A stretch of DNA of 64,000 bases from Paraburkholderia sp. IMGN_8 (lineage in GTDB: Bacteria; Pseudomonadota; Gammaproteobacteria; Burkholderiales; Burkholderiaceae), in the NCBI RefSeq assembly GCF_038050405.1, contig NZ_CP150901.1, forward strand, positions 2,232,001-2,296,000, written 5' to 3'. Under the pieces are notes generated by a model, which saw only the letters and a program-made list of their open reading frames with translations, was not told where the DNA came from and searched no databases. How positions within the stretch are numbered: the first letter of the stretch is position 1; each line of letters begins with the position of its first letter. Made by a program: the position numbers and the translations under genes. Positions 18,006-26,644 of this stretch are shown in pieces.

Positions 18006-18775
18006 GCACATCCAAACCAGCAGGCGCGCGCGAAAAACGCATCGTTCTAGCTGACCATCAGCCGCAAATCGAGCGCTTGCAGCGGCGCCTGTTCCTGCGC
18101 TCGTCGCTGTCGATCGGCGCACTCGCGATGCTGTCCGGCTGCAACATACAGGACGGCGATTCGGCCGACAAGGTGCTGTGGGCCATGTCGCGCTGGAACG
18201 ATCGCGTGCAAGCGTGGCTCTTCGACCGTAACAAGCTCGCGCCGACCTATTCGGCGAGCGAGATCACCAACCCGTTTCCGTTCAACGCGTTCTACTCCGA
18301 GTTCGACGCGCCGGACATCGACGGCTCGACGTATCAGTTAGAAGTGTCGGGATTGGTGTCGGACAAACGCTCGTGGAATCTCGATCAACTGCGCGCGTTG
18401 CCACAGACTTCACAGATCACGCGCCACATCTGCATTGAAGGATGGAGCGCGATTGGGCAATGGCGAGGCATACCGTTTCGCACATTCCTCGAACGCATCG
18501 GCGCCGATCTGACTGCGCGCTATGTCGGCTTCAAATGTGCGGACCGCTATTACTCGAGCCTCGACATGGCGACGGCGCTGCATCCGCAAACCCAACTGAC
18601 GCTCGATTTCGGCGATGCGCCGCTGCCCGCCAAGTACGGCTATCCGTTGAAGCTGCGCGTGCCGACCAAACTCGGCTTCAAGAATCCGAAGCACATCGCG
18701 GCGATTTTCGTCACCAACACCAATCCGGGCGGCTACTGGGAAGACCAGGGGTATAACTGGTTCAGCGGCTTATAA
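18002..18775 (+). CDS. Tat-exported molybdopterin oxidoreductase lipoprotein (sulfite oxidase fold)
   Basis: This 257-residue protein has the molybdopterin-binding fold of the YedY/MsrP and sulfite oxidase group. RHICIEGWSAIGQWRG holds Cys144, the expected molybdenum ligand. The N-terminus has a twin-arginine motif (RRLFLR, residues 28-33) followed by a hydrophobic stretch and lipobox LSGC with Cys47. It is therefore probably exported folded with cofactor and lipid-anchored. The preceding coupled cytochrome b would supply or accept electrons. The substrate is unknown; methionine-sulfoxide repair and sulfite oxidation are known for relatives. The start is fixed by the ATGA overlap. Confidence 0.88.
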   Translation: MSTSKPAGAREKRIVLADHQPQIERLQRRLFLRSSLSIGALAMLSGCNIQDGDSADKVLWAMSRWNDRVQAWLFDRNKLAPTYSASEITNPFPFNAFYSEFDAPDIDGSTYQLEVSGLVSDKRSWNLDQLRALPQTSQITRHICIEGWSAIGQWRGIPFRTFLERIGADLTARYVGFKCADRYYSSLDMATALHPQTQLTLDFGDAPLPAKYGYPLKLRVPTKLGFKNPKHIAAIFVTNTNPGGYWEDQGYNWFSGL

Positions 18776-18799
18776 ATCTTGAGAGAGTGCGTGCTTCGT

Positions 18800-19768
18800 T
18801 TATACGGCCGTCACGTATCGTTCAACCGGCTTGACCACGCGCGGCGGCGGCGCGTCGTACACGGTACGCATGCGTTTGACTTCGTCGACCGGGCTGAGGC
18901 CGAACAGGCGCTTGAACTCGCGGCTAAATTGCGACGCGCTTTCGTAACCGACTCGCGCCGCGGCTGCGCCTGCGTTCAAACCATCCTGCACCATCAGCAA
19001 ACGTGCATGATGCAAACGCGTGGTCTTCACGTATTGCATCGGCGAGGTAGACGTCACGGCCTTAAACTGCGCATGAAACACCGCGAGGCTCATACCTGCT
19101 TCGGCGGCCAGCGTATCGACATCGAGCTGACCATGATAGTCGGCATGAATGCGCCGTAGCGCCTTTGCGATGCGGCCGAAATGATTCTGATGCGTGAGCG
19201 CCGCGCGAATCGCATCGCCCTGCTCGCCGGTCAGCACGCGATAGCAGATTTCGCGGACCACGCCTGGCGCCAGAATGCGCGCATCGAGTGGCGAGGCCAA
19301 CGCTTCCATCAGCCGCTGCACCGCATTGCTCAGGGCCGGATCGAGCGGCGTCGAATAGATGCCGAGCGGCTCGTTCTGCGCGGCACCTTGCGCTTCGTTC
19401 AGCGCCATCAACAACTCGGCCACCATGGTCAGATCGACGCGCACCGAGATGGCGAGAAACGGCTCCTCCGGGCTCGCTTCCGTCTCGCATTCGAACGGCA
19501 GCGGCACCGACAGTACGAGGTACTGTTGCGCGTCGTACTGGAACACCTGCTCGCCGATGAAACCGCGCTTGCGGCCCTGGCAGACGATCACGATACTCGG
19601 CTCGTAAAGCACGGGCCTTCGTTGCATCGGGTGATTGGCGCGTAGCAGACTGACGCCCTCCAGACTGGAGCGCGTAACGCCCTCGACGGGCGCCAGCGCA
19701 TCGAACAGTGCGGCCAGACGCCGCTGATCGGGATTGGCGGAAGCGGGTTCAACGGAAGGTGTGGACAT
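18800..19768 (-). CDS. AraC-family regulator (YqhC-like)
   Basis: This 322-residue regulator has an AraC_N-type sensor domain (about residues 20-180, with LYEPSIVIVCQGRKRG and FECETEASPEEPF) and a C-terminal double helix-turn-helix (about 210-305, with LAAEAGMSLAVFHAQFKAVT and VGYESASQFSREFKRLFG). The organisation resembles E. coli YqhC, which activates the neighbouring aldehyde reductase gene. Here it is divergent from a zinc alcohol/aldehyde dehydrogenase gene, so activation of that gene by aldehydes is a reasonable inference. The open frame continues upstream, but the ATG at 19768 starts the family-like protein. Confidence 0.9.
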   Translation of the reverse strand: MSTPSVEPASANPDQRRLAALFDALAPVEGVTRSSLEGVSLLRANHPMQRRPVLYEPSIVIVCQGRKRGFIGEQVFQYDAQQYLVLSVPLPFECETEASPEEPFLAISVRVDLTMVAELLMALNEAQGAAQNEPLGIYSTPLDPALSNAVQRLMEALASPLDARILAPGVVREICYRVLTGEQGDAIRAALTHQNHFGRIAKALRRIHADYHGQLDVDTLAAEAGMSLAVFHAQFKAVTSTSPMQYVKTTRLHHARLLMVQDGLNAGAAAARVGYESASQFSREFKRLFGLSPVDEVKRMRTVYDAPPPRVVKPVERYVTAV

Positions 19769-20087
19769 GACGATATGGTGACGCACGAGAGAATAGTGCT
19801 TGAAATTTAGCACCAAACATCCTACCGCGCTGCTCGCCAGGAGTTTTAGGCAAATCTTCAAGACATTCAGGTATTCCCGGGCTCGCTCCCGGCTCCTACT
19901 ATGGGAACCCTGCCGGATCATCTTTTTCCGCGCTGCGCCGGACTCGGTTGGCGAATCACTCATTCGGTGAATTTGCCGGCCGCCGCCGGCGCCGTGATCC
20001 CGGTTCCTGACAAGGATTGGCCGCATCGGCGACGCGTGTCGCCATCGTCGGCGCCTTGTGACATCCCCCTCTTTGCTGGAGTTACCC
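19769..20087. other. Divergent promoter region, AraC regulator / alcohol dehydrogenase
   Basis: This 319-base region lies between the AraC-family gene and the alcohol dehydrogenase gene and should hold both promoters and the regulator's binding site. A GGAG ribosome-binding site precedes the dehydrogenase ATG. I see no operator that I can define with confidence. Confidence 0.45.
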
Positions 20088-21140
20088 ATGAGCACGACTT
20101 ATGCCTATGCAGCGACCGACGCCACCGCGCCGCTCGCCCCGTTCGAACTTCAGCGTCGCGAACTGCGCGCCCATGACGTGCAGATGGAAGTCCTGTTTTG
20201 CGGCGTGTGCCATTCCGATTTGCATCAGGCACGCAATGAATGGAAGAACACGGTTTATCCGGTCGTACCGGGCCACGAAATCGTCGGCCGCGTGACCGCG
20301 GTTGGTGCGGACGTGACGAAATACAAGGCGGGCGATCTGGTGGGCGTGGGTTGCCTGGTCGATTCGTGCCGCACGTGCGCGAGTTGCGAGGAAGGTCTCG
20401 AACAGTATTGCGAGAACGGTTTCGTCGGCACGTATAACGGCGTGGACCGTGTTGACGGACAGATCACTTACGGCGGCTATTCGACGCAATTAGTGGTGGA
20501 CGAAGCGTTCACGCTACGTGTGCCGAAGAATCTCGACCCGGCGGGTGTTGCGCCGTTGCTGTGCGCCGGCATTACGACTTATTCGCCGCTGCGGACCTGG
20601 GGCGCCGGACCTGGCAAGAAAGTCGGGATTGTCGGCCTGGGCGGCCTGGGCCACATGGGCGTGAAGCTGGCGCGCGCGATGGGCGCGCATGTGGTGTTGT
20701 TTACGACGTCGCCTTCGAAGATCGAGGATGCCAAGCGGCTTGGCGCACATGAAGTTGTCATTTCCCGGAATCCGGAAGAGATGCAAGCTCATCTGAATAG
20801 CTTCGATCTCATTCTGAATACTGTGGCTGCGCCGCATGATCTGAATCCGTTTTTGAATTTGCTTCGACGTGATGGGACGATGACGTTGGTCGGTGCTCCT
20901 GAGCATGATCATCCGTCGCCGCAGGTGTTCAATTTGATCTTTAAGCGCCGCCGGCTTGCTGGGTCGTTGATCGGCGGGATCGCCGAGACGCAGGAGATGC
21001 TGGATTTCTGTGGCGAGCACGGGATTACTTCCGATGTTGAAGTTATTCCTATGCAAGGGATTAATGAAGCATACGAGAGGATGCTTAAGAGCGATGTTAA
21101 GTATCGGTTTGTGATTGATCTGGATTCCCTCCGGAAGTAG
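20088..21140 (+). CDS. Zinc-dependent NAD(P) alcohol/aldehyde dehydrogenase (YahK/CAD type)
   Basis: This 350-residue medium-chain dehydrogenase has catalytic zinc ligands in CGVCHSD and GHE and a later Cys. The structural zinc site is CRTCASC followed by EQYC. The cofactor motif is GLGGLGHMG. Overall it resembles the cinnamyl-alcohol dehydrogenase and YahK branch, which mostly reduces aldehydes with NADPH. The likely role is aldehyde detoxification or alcohol turnover. Divergent placement opposite a YqhC-like AraC regulator supports aldehyde-responsive control. The ATG at 20088 follows a GGAG site; the open frame starts ten codons earlier. Confidence 0.92.
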   Translation: MSTTYAYAATDATAPLAPFELQRRELRAHDVQMEVLFCGVCHSDLHQARNEWKNTVYPVVPGHEIVGRVTAVGADVTKYKAGDLVGVGCLVDSCRTCASCEEGLEQYCENGFVGTYNGVDRVDGQITYGGYSTQLVVDEAFTLRVPKNLDPAGVAPLLCAGITTYSPLRTWGAGPGKKVGIVGLGGLGHMGVKLARAMGAHVVLFTTSPSKIEDAKRLGAHEVVISRNPEEMQAHLNSFDLILNTVAAPHDLNPFLNLLRRDGTMTLVGAPEHDHPSPQVFNLIFKRRRLAGSLIGGIAETQEMLDFCGEHGITSDVEVIPMQGINEAYERMLKSDVKYRFVIDLDSLRK

Positions 21141-21147
21141 TTGTTTT

Positions 21148-21924
21148 TTTGCCTATGCGGCGCTTATTTCTGTGTGCCTACGGCGTTGGCCTTTCCTTGA
21201 TTTGATATTGGTTTATTAGCGTTCCCCCTGTGCGGGGGGGCACCTACTTTTCTTTGCCGCCGCAAAGAAAAGTAGGCAAAAGAAAGCGGCTCAAACCGCT
21301 AATTCTTAAGCGGGTCCCCTGGCTCGGAGGAGGCAGTGGTGCATCTGGAATCTGTGCTCTCGCACATTCCACGTTCGTGACAAGGCAGTCATCCTTCCCG
21401 CCTCGCGCTGCGCGCTCGCCGGAACGGTTTGCCAGGCAAACCAGTGGCTTCGCTTTGGTTCAGCGGGGGCAATCGGCTTCGCCTCGGCTAGGCACCGGAA
21501 TTTTGGAGTGCAAGACACCACACCAAGCGAAACGTCGCCGCTGAAACTGATGGGCGGCTTTGTGAAGTAACACCGAACGCCGAAACCGCCAGGTGATTTG
21601 ACAAGTTACAGCCGAGTGCCGAACCACCAGGCGGTTCGATGAAGTACCGCTGCGGCGCGCGCAGCGCCGCCGGAAGTATGACTGCCTTGTCACAAACGCT
21701 GAATGTGCGAGAGCACTGATTCCAGATGCTCCACTGCCTCCTCCAAGCCAGGGGACCCGCTTAAGGGTTAGCGGTGTGAAGCCGCTTTCTTTGCTTACTT
21801 TCTTTGCGGCGGCAAAGAAAGTAAGTGCCTGCCCCGCACAGGGGCGACGCTAATAGACCACTAAGAAATCAAGGAAAAGCCAACGCCGTAGGCAAACAGA
21901 CAACAAGCGCCGCCTAGGCAAACA
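21148..21924. repeat. Long inverted-repeat element, copy 2
   Basis: The arms at about 21171-21415 and 21650-21898 are inverted copies of each other and closely match the arms of the element at 7018-7908. The outer ends carry the same TTTGCCT..GCGGCGCTT and TGCCTACGGCGTTGGCC blocks. Inside the left arm, 21243-21257 and 21262-21276 form a perfect 15-base-pair stem with a 4-base loop. The core holds about three 39-base units in the opposite orientation to copy 1. No coding sequence is supported. The right end lies about 50 bases before the LysR-type gene. Confidence 0.85.
21533..21649 (-). repeat. Three 39-bp tandem repeats in copy 2 core
   Basis: Read on the minus strand, units begin at 21649, 21610 and 21571 with the same form as those at 7293-7448: GGTACTTCATC, then AACCGCCTGGTGGTT and a GGC-CTCGG end. 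Units 2 and 3 have diverged more. The 39-base period is preserved exactly between the first two. Confidence 0.75.
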
Positions 21925-21972
21925 GAGAAAGCCACCGCAAAGGCAAAACCCCAAACCGAATGGAGTTGAACC

Positions 21973-22929
21973 GTGATTGACAGAATAACTGCAATGCGCA
22001 CCTTCATCCGTATCGTGGATACAAACAGCTTCACCCGCGCAGCGGAGTCCTTAAACATCCCGAGGGCGACGGCGACAACGATCGTCCAGAACCTGGAAGC
22101 AATGTTAGGCACCGCCCTACTAACCCGTACGACGCGACGCCTGAGCATCACCCCGGAGGGCGCCGCCTACTACGAACGTTGTGCGCAAATCCTCGCCGAC
22201 ATCGACGAAATGGAAGCAAGCCTCCGTCATGCAACGGACAACCTGACCGGTCGTCTGCGCATTGAAATGCCCGGTGCAGTGGCAAGCGTCCTCGTCCTCC
22301 CGGCGCTGGAGGACTTCCACGCGCGCTTCCCTAACCTCGATCTGGCCATCGGCATCAGCAACCGCGCAGTGGATCTAATAGCAGAAGCGGTCGACTGCAG
22401 TATCCAGCTAGGCGAATTGCCAGATTCGAACCTGATCGCGCGACAGCTGGGAACCCTCGAGCACGTGACATGCGCAAGCCCCGCCTATCTGGCGCGTCAC
22501 GGCACGCCGCTGAATCTCAGCGACTTGACAGAACACGTCGCGGTAAATTGCATGTCGCCACACACCGGCCGCGAAGTGGACTTCGACTTCGAAGTGGATG
22601 GCGAAGCGCAGAATGTAAAGGTAAAGGGCTTCGTCAAAGTCAGCGACGAGCAGGCCTATCTGACCTGCGGCCTGCAAGGCCTGGGCCTGATACAACCCGC
22701 GCGAATCGCCGCTCAGCCCTACCTCGACTCGGGACAGTTGCGCGAAGTGCTGCCGCAATGGAAACCGGTGCCCATGCCGGTCTCGGTCGCGTATGTGAAG
22801 AATCGCCGCGTGTCGCCGCGCGTGCGGGCCTTTGTCGACTGGCTCGCAGAACTGTTCGAGCAAGCCGAGCACGTCGATCAGGACCTCTCGCGCGTCCGTC
22901 AGTTGTTGCGCGGCCTGCATCCCGCTTAA
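21973..22929 (+). CDS. LysR-family transcriptional regulator
   Basis: This 318-residue protein has an N-terminal winged helix (about residues 1-60: MRTFIRIVDTNSFTRAAESL and GTALLTRTTRRLSITPEG) and a LysR substrate-binding domain (about 90-300). It belongs to the branch related to DmlR and PcaQ-like regulators of small metabolic genes, but no target is adjacent on the divergent strand. The GTG start at 21973 is supported by GGAG seven bases upstream; an in-frame ATG seven codons later is the alternative. It lies just downstream of an inverted-repeat element, so its promoter must overlap or lie inside that element. Confidence 0.88.
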   Translation: MIDRITAMRTFIRIVDTNSFTRAAESLNIPRATATTIVQNLEAMLGTALLTRTTRRLSITPEGAAYYERCAQILADIDEMEASLRHATDNLTGRLRIEMPGAVASVLVLPALEDFHARFPNLDLAIGISNRAVDLIAEAVDCSIQLGELPDSNLIARQLGTLEHVTCASPAYLARHGTPLNLSDLTEHVAVNCMSPHTGREVDFDFEVDGEAQNVKVKGFVKVSDEQAYLTCGLQGLGLIQPARIAAQPYLDSGQLREVLPQWKPVPMPVSVAYVKNRRVSPRVRAFVDWLAELFEQAEHVDQDLSRVRQLLRGLHPA

Positions 22930-22975
22930 CCGCAACTGTGCGGGCTCGATGCAGACTCGCAGCTGAACGAACGCG

Positions 22976-23065
22976 CTAGTTCGGTAGTGTGACCGGCACC
23001 GGCCGCGTCAGCAAATCGACGTAGAAATTGAAAAAGCTCGGATCGTGCGCAACACCGTAATTCAT
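22976..23065 (-). CDS. Coupled 29-codon ORF after the PRISE-like gene
   Basis: The ATG of this frame overlaps the TGA of the upstream reductase gene in an ATGA arrangement. It encodes 29 residues beginning MNYGVAHDPSFFNFYVDLL and ending PVPVTLPN. I recognise no family. It could be a translated small protein coupled to the reductase, or the leftover start of a longer gene. The overlap argues for translation, but the short length keeps confidence low. Confidence 0.4.
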   Translation of the reverse strand: MNYGVAHDPSFFNFYVDLLTRPVPVTLPN

Positions 23066-24126
23066 GGAATCAGCTTCCTGCGTCTGAGGTCATCGAAAAT
23101 GCCTATAAACATCGTTTCGGTATCGATAAATTCATGAAAACCGAATCGGCGCGCTTTCGAGCCGTCGCCGAACATGTCGTAATCCCACGAGAAAACGAAA
23201 TCGGCAAAACGCCATGATGAGACGTCTTGATACGGCACCGCCTGCAAGCCATGTTTCGCGGCGATTGCGTTCCATAAGGGTTCTTTATCGGCCATGACCG
23301 TATCGAGCGACATCGGCAGCGGCGGCGCCACATCGAGTTCGAAATAACGGGCGATCTTCGGCCACATATCGTTCCAGCGGAACAGATCGCCGTTGTGGAT
23401 ATTGAACGCATGGTTCGCGGCGCGCGGCTCGGTCGCGGCCCAGATAGTTGCGTGCGCAAGCAAGCCGGCGTCGGTCATTTCGAGCAGCTTGTCATAAGCG
23501 CCGGGTTTTCCGGGAAAGCGCAACGGCAAGCCGAGTTCTTTCGACATCGATGCATACACGGCAATCGCCACCGCCAGATTCATCGGATTGCCAAGCGCAA
23601 AGCCGCCCACCACCGAAGGCCGGATCGCCGACCAGCTCCAGCGTTTGCCCTTTTGCCGCGACTCGAGAAACGTCTGCTGGTCGAACATGAACTCGGGCGG
23701 CATGAAGTGCGCATCGTCCTCGCGCGCCGGCGTCTTGAAGGGGCCGAGATGGCCGCCGTACACCTTGTAGCCCTGCATCAGACTCACGTGCTGCAGGCCC
23801 GCCGCCGCTGGTTCGATCGCGTCGATCACGTTGACCAGCATCGCCAGATTTGGCGGCACCAGTTCGGTCCAGGTGGGGCGATCCTGGTAGGCGGCGTAGA
23901 ACACGTGCGTGACATGATCGAGCGAGCGCAACTTGGCCTGACTATCGGGAGAATCGAGCAGATCGACTGCGACGTACTGCACTCGTTCCTTTGCTACGCC
24001 CCCGCGACGCGCGAGGCCAATGACCTCCCAGTCGTCAAGTGTTGCCAGATGATCGACCAGATTGCGGCCGATCACGCCCTGTGCGCCCACTACCAGAGCG
24101 ACTTTCTTTGCTACGTTCATTGTCAT
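23062..24126 (-). CDS. PRISE-like short-chain dehydrogenase/reductase
   Basis: This 354-residue NAD(P)-binding protein has a Rossmann motif GAQGVIGRN near the N-terminus. It lacks the classical YxxxK. LMQGYKVYGGHLGPF has a Tyr and Lys in the order seen in progesterone 5-beta-reductase/iridoid synthase-like (PRISE) enzymes, which reduce enone bonds. WSAIRPSVVGGFALGNPMNLA and the late WDYDMFGDGSKARRFGF also fit that family. The bacterial substrate is unknown. It is divergent from a LysR-type gene 118 bases away, the usual layout for a regulator and its target. An ATG two codons in is also possible. Confidence 0.82.
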   Translation of the reverse strand: MTMNVAKKVALVVGAQGVIGRNLVDHLATLDDWEVIGLARRGGVAKERVQYVAVDLLDSPDSQAKLRSLDHVTHVFYAAYQDRPTWTELVPPNLAMLVNVIDAIEPAAAGLQHVSLMQGYKVYGGHLGPFKTPAREDDAHFMPPEFMFDQQTFLESRQKGKRWSWSAIRPSVVGGFALGNPMNLAVAIAVYASMSKELGLPLRFPGKPGAYDKLLEMTDAGLLAHATIWAATEPRAANHAFNIHNGDLFRWNDMWPKIARYFELDVAPPLPMSLDTVMADKEPLWNAIAAKHGLQAVPYQDVSSWRFADFVFSWDYDMFGDGSKARRFGFHEFIDTETMFIGIFDDLRRRKLIP

Positions 24127-24244
24127 GCTCCCGATAAAACTTTTCGTTGCGACGGCCCACGCCGTGCGGTAATTGAAAGATATCGTCGCGACAGCGCTTT
24201 CGGTAGACTGCCGGGTGGCATATCACCTGTGAATTGAACTCACG

Positions 24245-25153
24245 ATGGCACGTTTGGATGTGAACCGTTCCGGCGAACTCGAAGTGTTCGTGCGTGCGGT
24301 CGAACTGGGCGGTTTTTCGGCAGCGGCGCGCGCGTTGGGGATGACCCCGTCCGCAGTCAGCAAACTGGTGGCGCGGCTCGAAGCCCGGCTGGGTGCGCGC
24401 CTCGTGAACCGTTCGACGCGCAATCTGCAACTCACGCCCGAAGGCTGCGTGTTCTACGAACGCGGCGTGCGCGTGCTCGCCGAACTCGACGAAACCGAGC
24501 GCGGTGCGGCCACCGGCGCAACGCTTCGCGGCCGTCTGCGCGTGCACGCGAACGTGCCACTCGGACGGCACTACCTGCTGCCGCTGGCGCCTGCGTTTCT
24601 CGAAGCGTATCCCGACATCACGCTCGATATCGTGCTGACCGATCAGGTTGTCGACTTGCTGGAGCAGCGCACCGATGTCGCGCTTCGCAGCGGTCCGCTG
24701 AAGGACTCGCAACTGGTGGCGCGCAAGCTGGGCGATGCAAAAATGGTGATTGTCGGTGCGCCGGCCTATCTGGCACGCCATGGCACACCGCAGACTCCCG
24801 CTGATTTATCGGCGCACAACCGGCTCGGCTTTGGTTTTGCAAGGACTGCAAACGGCTGGCCGTTGCTCGACGGCGAACAACGCAGGATCGACGTGCCGGT
24901 CGAAGGCAACGCGCAGGTCAGTGACGGCGAAACGCTGCGCCAACTGGCGCTGGCCGGCGTGGGACTCGGCCGCCTTGCCGCCTTTCAGGTGCGTGAAGAC
25001 GTGGCCGCCGGCCGCCTCGTCGTGCTGCTCGAAGCGTTCAATCCCGGCGACACCGAGCCGGTCAACGCGCTCTATCTCGGCCATGGCGGCCATCTGCCCG
25101 CGCGCGTGCGCGCTTTGCTCGATTTTCTGGTGGAGCGGATGCGCGTCGACTGA
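24245..25153 (+). CDS. LysR-family transcriptional regulator
   Basis: This 302-residue regulator has an N-terminal helix-turn-helix (ELGGFSAAARALGMTPSAVSKLVARLEARLG, split over about residues 20-52) and a LysR substrate-binding domain from about residue 90. The family-typical VDLLEQRTDVALRSGPL and GLGRLAAFQVREDVAAGRL blocks are present. It is divergent from the PRISE-like reductase gene, so it probably controls it and itself. The ligand is unknown. Confidence 0.9.
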   Translation: MARLDVNRSGELEVFVRAVELGGFSAAARALGMTPSAVSKLVARLEARLGARLVNRSTRNLQLTPEGCVFYERGVRVLAELDETERGAATGATLRGRLRVHANVPLGRHYLLPLAPAFLEAYPDITLDIVLTDQVVDLLEQRTDVALRSGPLKDSQLVARKLGDAKMVIVGAPAYLARHGTPQTPADLSAHNRLGFGFARTANGWPLLDGEQRRIDVPVEGNAQVSDGETLRQLALAGVGLGRLAAFQVREDVAAGRLVVLLEAFNPGDTEPVNALYLGHGGHLPARVRALLDFLVERMRVD

Positions 25154-25191
25154 CACGCGCATCCACCTTATGACGCAGATGCGGCGCAGGC

Positions 25192-25917
25192 TCAGGAACG
25201 CCGTGGTGGCCTATTCTGCCCCGCGGGCACATTCAGGCGCCGATCGCGCACCACCTGCCACGGCCGCAGCAGGTAAGCAATCGACGCGAAGCCGCTCCAT
25301 ATATGCACTAGGCGCGTGAACGGAAACACCAGAAACAGCGTCATGCCGAGGAACATATGGGCCTTGAACACCCAGCTCGCTTCACTGATCAGCGCCGCGG
25401 CGCCGCCCTGGAACGTGACGATGTGCTGCGCCCAGCCGGCGAACTTCATCATCATGCTGCCGTCCAGATGTTGTGCTGACATCGGGATCGTGCCGAGGCC
25501 CAACACCAGTTGCACCCATAACAACACCAGCAGCACGATATCGCTGGTCTTCGAATGGGCGCGGATGCGCGTATCGCCGAGCCGGCGAATCAACAGCATC
25601 GTCACGCCGATAAACGCCAGCGTGCCTGCTATTCCGCCCGAGACCATCGCCATGACCTGCTTCGAACCGGCGCTGATAAACGATTCGTAGACCACATGCG
25701 GCGTCAGCATGCCGAAGAAGTGGCCGAACATCAGGAACAGCACGCCGACGTGGAACAAATTGCTGCCCCAGCGCAGTGCACCGGTGCGTAGCATCTGCGA
25801 CGAGTCGCTTTTCCACGTGTACTGATCGCGGTCGTAGCGCAGCAAACTGCCGACCAGAAACACGGCAAGACAAACGTACGGATAGATGCCGAATAAGAGC
25901 GTATCGAGGTAGTTCAT
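25192..25917 (-). CDS. narI: Respiratory nitrate reductase gamma subunit NarI
   Basis: NarI is the di-haem cytochrome b subunit that takes electrons from quinol and passes them to NarH. The 241-residue protein has about five membrane helices and the family's histidines in LFHVGVLFLMFGHFFG and in the late FKAHMFLG and RLVHIWS segments. The N-terminal NYLDTLLFGIYPYVCLAVF is typical. Its ATG overlaps the narJ stop codon. It is the last gene of narK1K2GHJI. Confidence 0.96.
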   Translation of the reverse strand: MNYLDTLLFGIYPYVCLAVFLVGSLLRYDRDQYTWKSDSSQMLRTGALRWGSNLFHVGVLFLMFGHFFGMLTPHVVYESFISAGSKQVMAMVSGGIAGTLAFIGVTMLLIRRLGDTRIRAHSKTSDIVLLVLLWVQLVLGLGTIPMSAQHLDGSMMMKFAGWAQHIVTFQGGAAALISEASWVFKAHMFLGMTLFLVFPFTRLVHIWSGFASIAYLLRPWQVVRDRRLNVPAGQNRPPRRS

Positions 25918-26633
25918 ACAATGGCGTCCTTGGACCGGCGTGGCGACGCAGCGTCACGCCGAACGATCTGGATGGGCTGGACCTGAGGCGCGGCGCTCTG
26001 GCCCGCCGCCGAACAGCCGTCGAAGACGAGCGGCTCGGCCCATTGCTCGTCGAGGGGGCCCTCCGCGGGTGCTTCGGGCACGGTCTCGGGCGGCTGCACG
26101 GGTTCGCTCGCGAGATCGAGCGCCGCTGCTACCACCGCCGCATAGGGGCTGTGTAGCCGGGCCAGCGCCGCATGAATCGACTGCAACAGATGCGCCATTT
26201 CCGCGAGAAATTCACGCGCGACCTCATAGGGTTGCGTCGACGCGAACTCCAGCACAACCGGCAAGTAGTCAGGCAATTCGCCTGCTTCGAGCAGCAGCCC
26301 CTCCTGCGCGTAGGTTTGCTGCAGATCGATCATGGCCGGGCCGCGGTCGCGCGAATCGCCATGCACGTGTTCGAACAAATGAAGCGACGTACGGCGTCCG
26401 CGGTCGAACGTGTCGACATAGCGCGCTTCCGCTTCGAGCGGTTCGCTTTGCCGCAAGTCCGCGATCAGCAGGAGAACGGCATCGCGACGCTCGGCCGGCA
26501 ACACCGTATCGCGTTGTAGAGCCGTTTCCAGTTCCGGCAATAGCGCGCGCAAAGACGCGTCCGGATAGCTCAGCAGCGCAGCGAGTACACGCGCCGCAAC
26601 CGAGTGACGTTCGGGATTGAATTGATTAGTCAT
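25914..26633 (-). CDS. narJ: Nitrate reductase chaperone NarJ
   Basis: NarJ is a cytoplasmic TorD-family chaperone that holds NarG while the molybdenum cofactor is inserted and assists NarGH-NarI assembly. The 239-residue protein has the family features VLAALLSYPD, YVDTFDRGRRTSLHLFEHVHGDSRDRG and ELPDYLPVVLEF. The C-terminal 50 residues are Pro/Ala-rich and poorly conserved. The start at 26633 gives the family N-terminus; the longer frame runs into narH. Its stop overlaps the narI start. Confidence 0.95.
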   Translation of the reverse strand: MTNQFNPERHSVAARVLAALLSYPDASLRALLPELETALQRDTVLPAERRDAVLLLIADLRQSEPLEAEARYVDTFDRGRRTSLHLFEHVHGDSRDRGPAMIDLQQTYAQEGLLLEAGELPDYLPVVLEFASTQPYEVAREFLAEMAHLLQSIHAALARLHSPYAAVVAAALDLASEPVQPPETVPEAPAEGPLDEQWAEPLVFDGCSAAGQSAAPQVQPIQIVRRDAASPRRSKDAIV

Positions 26634-26644
26634 CGCTACACCTC

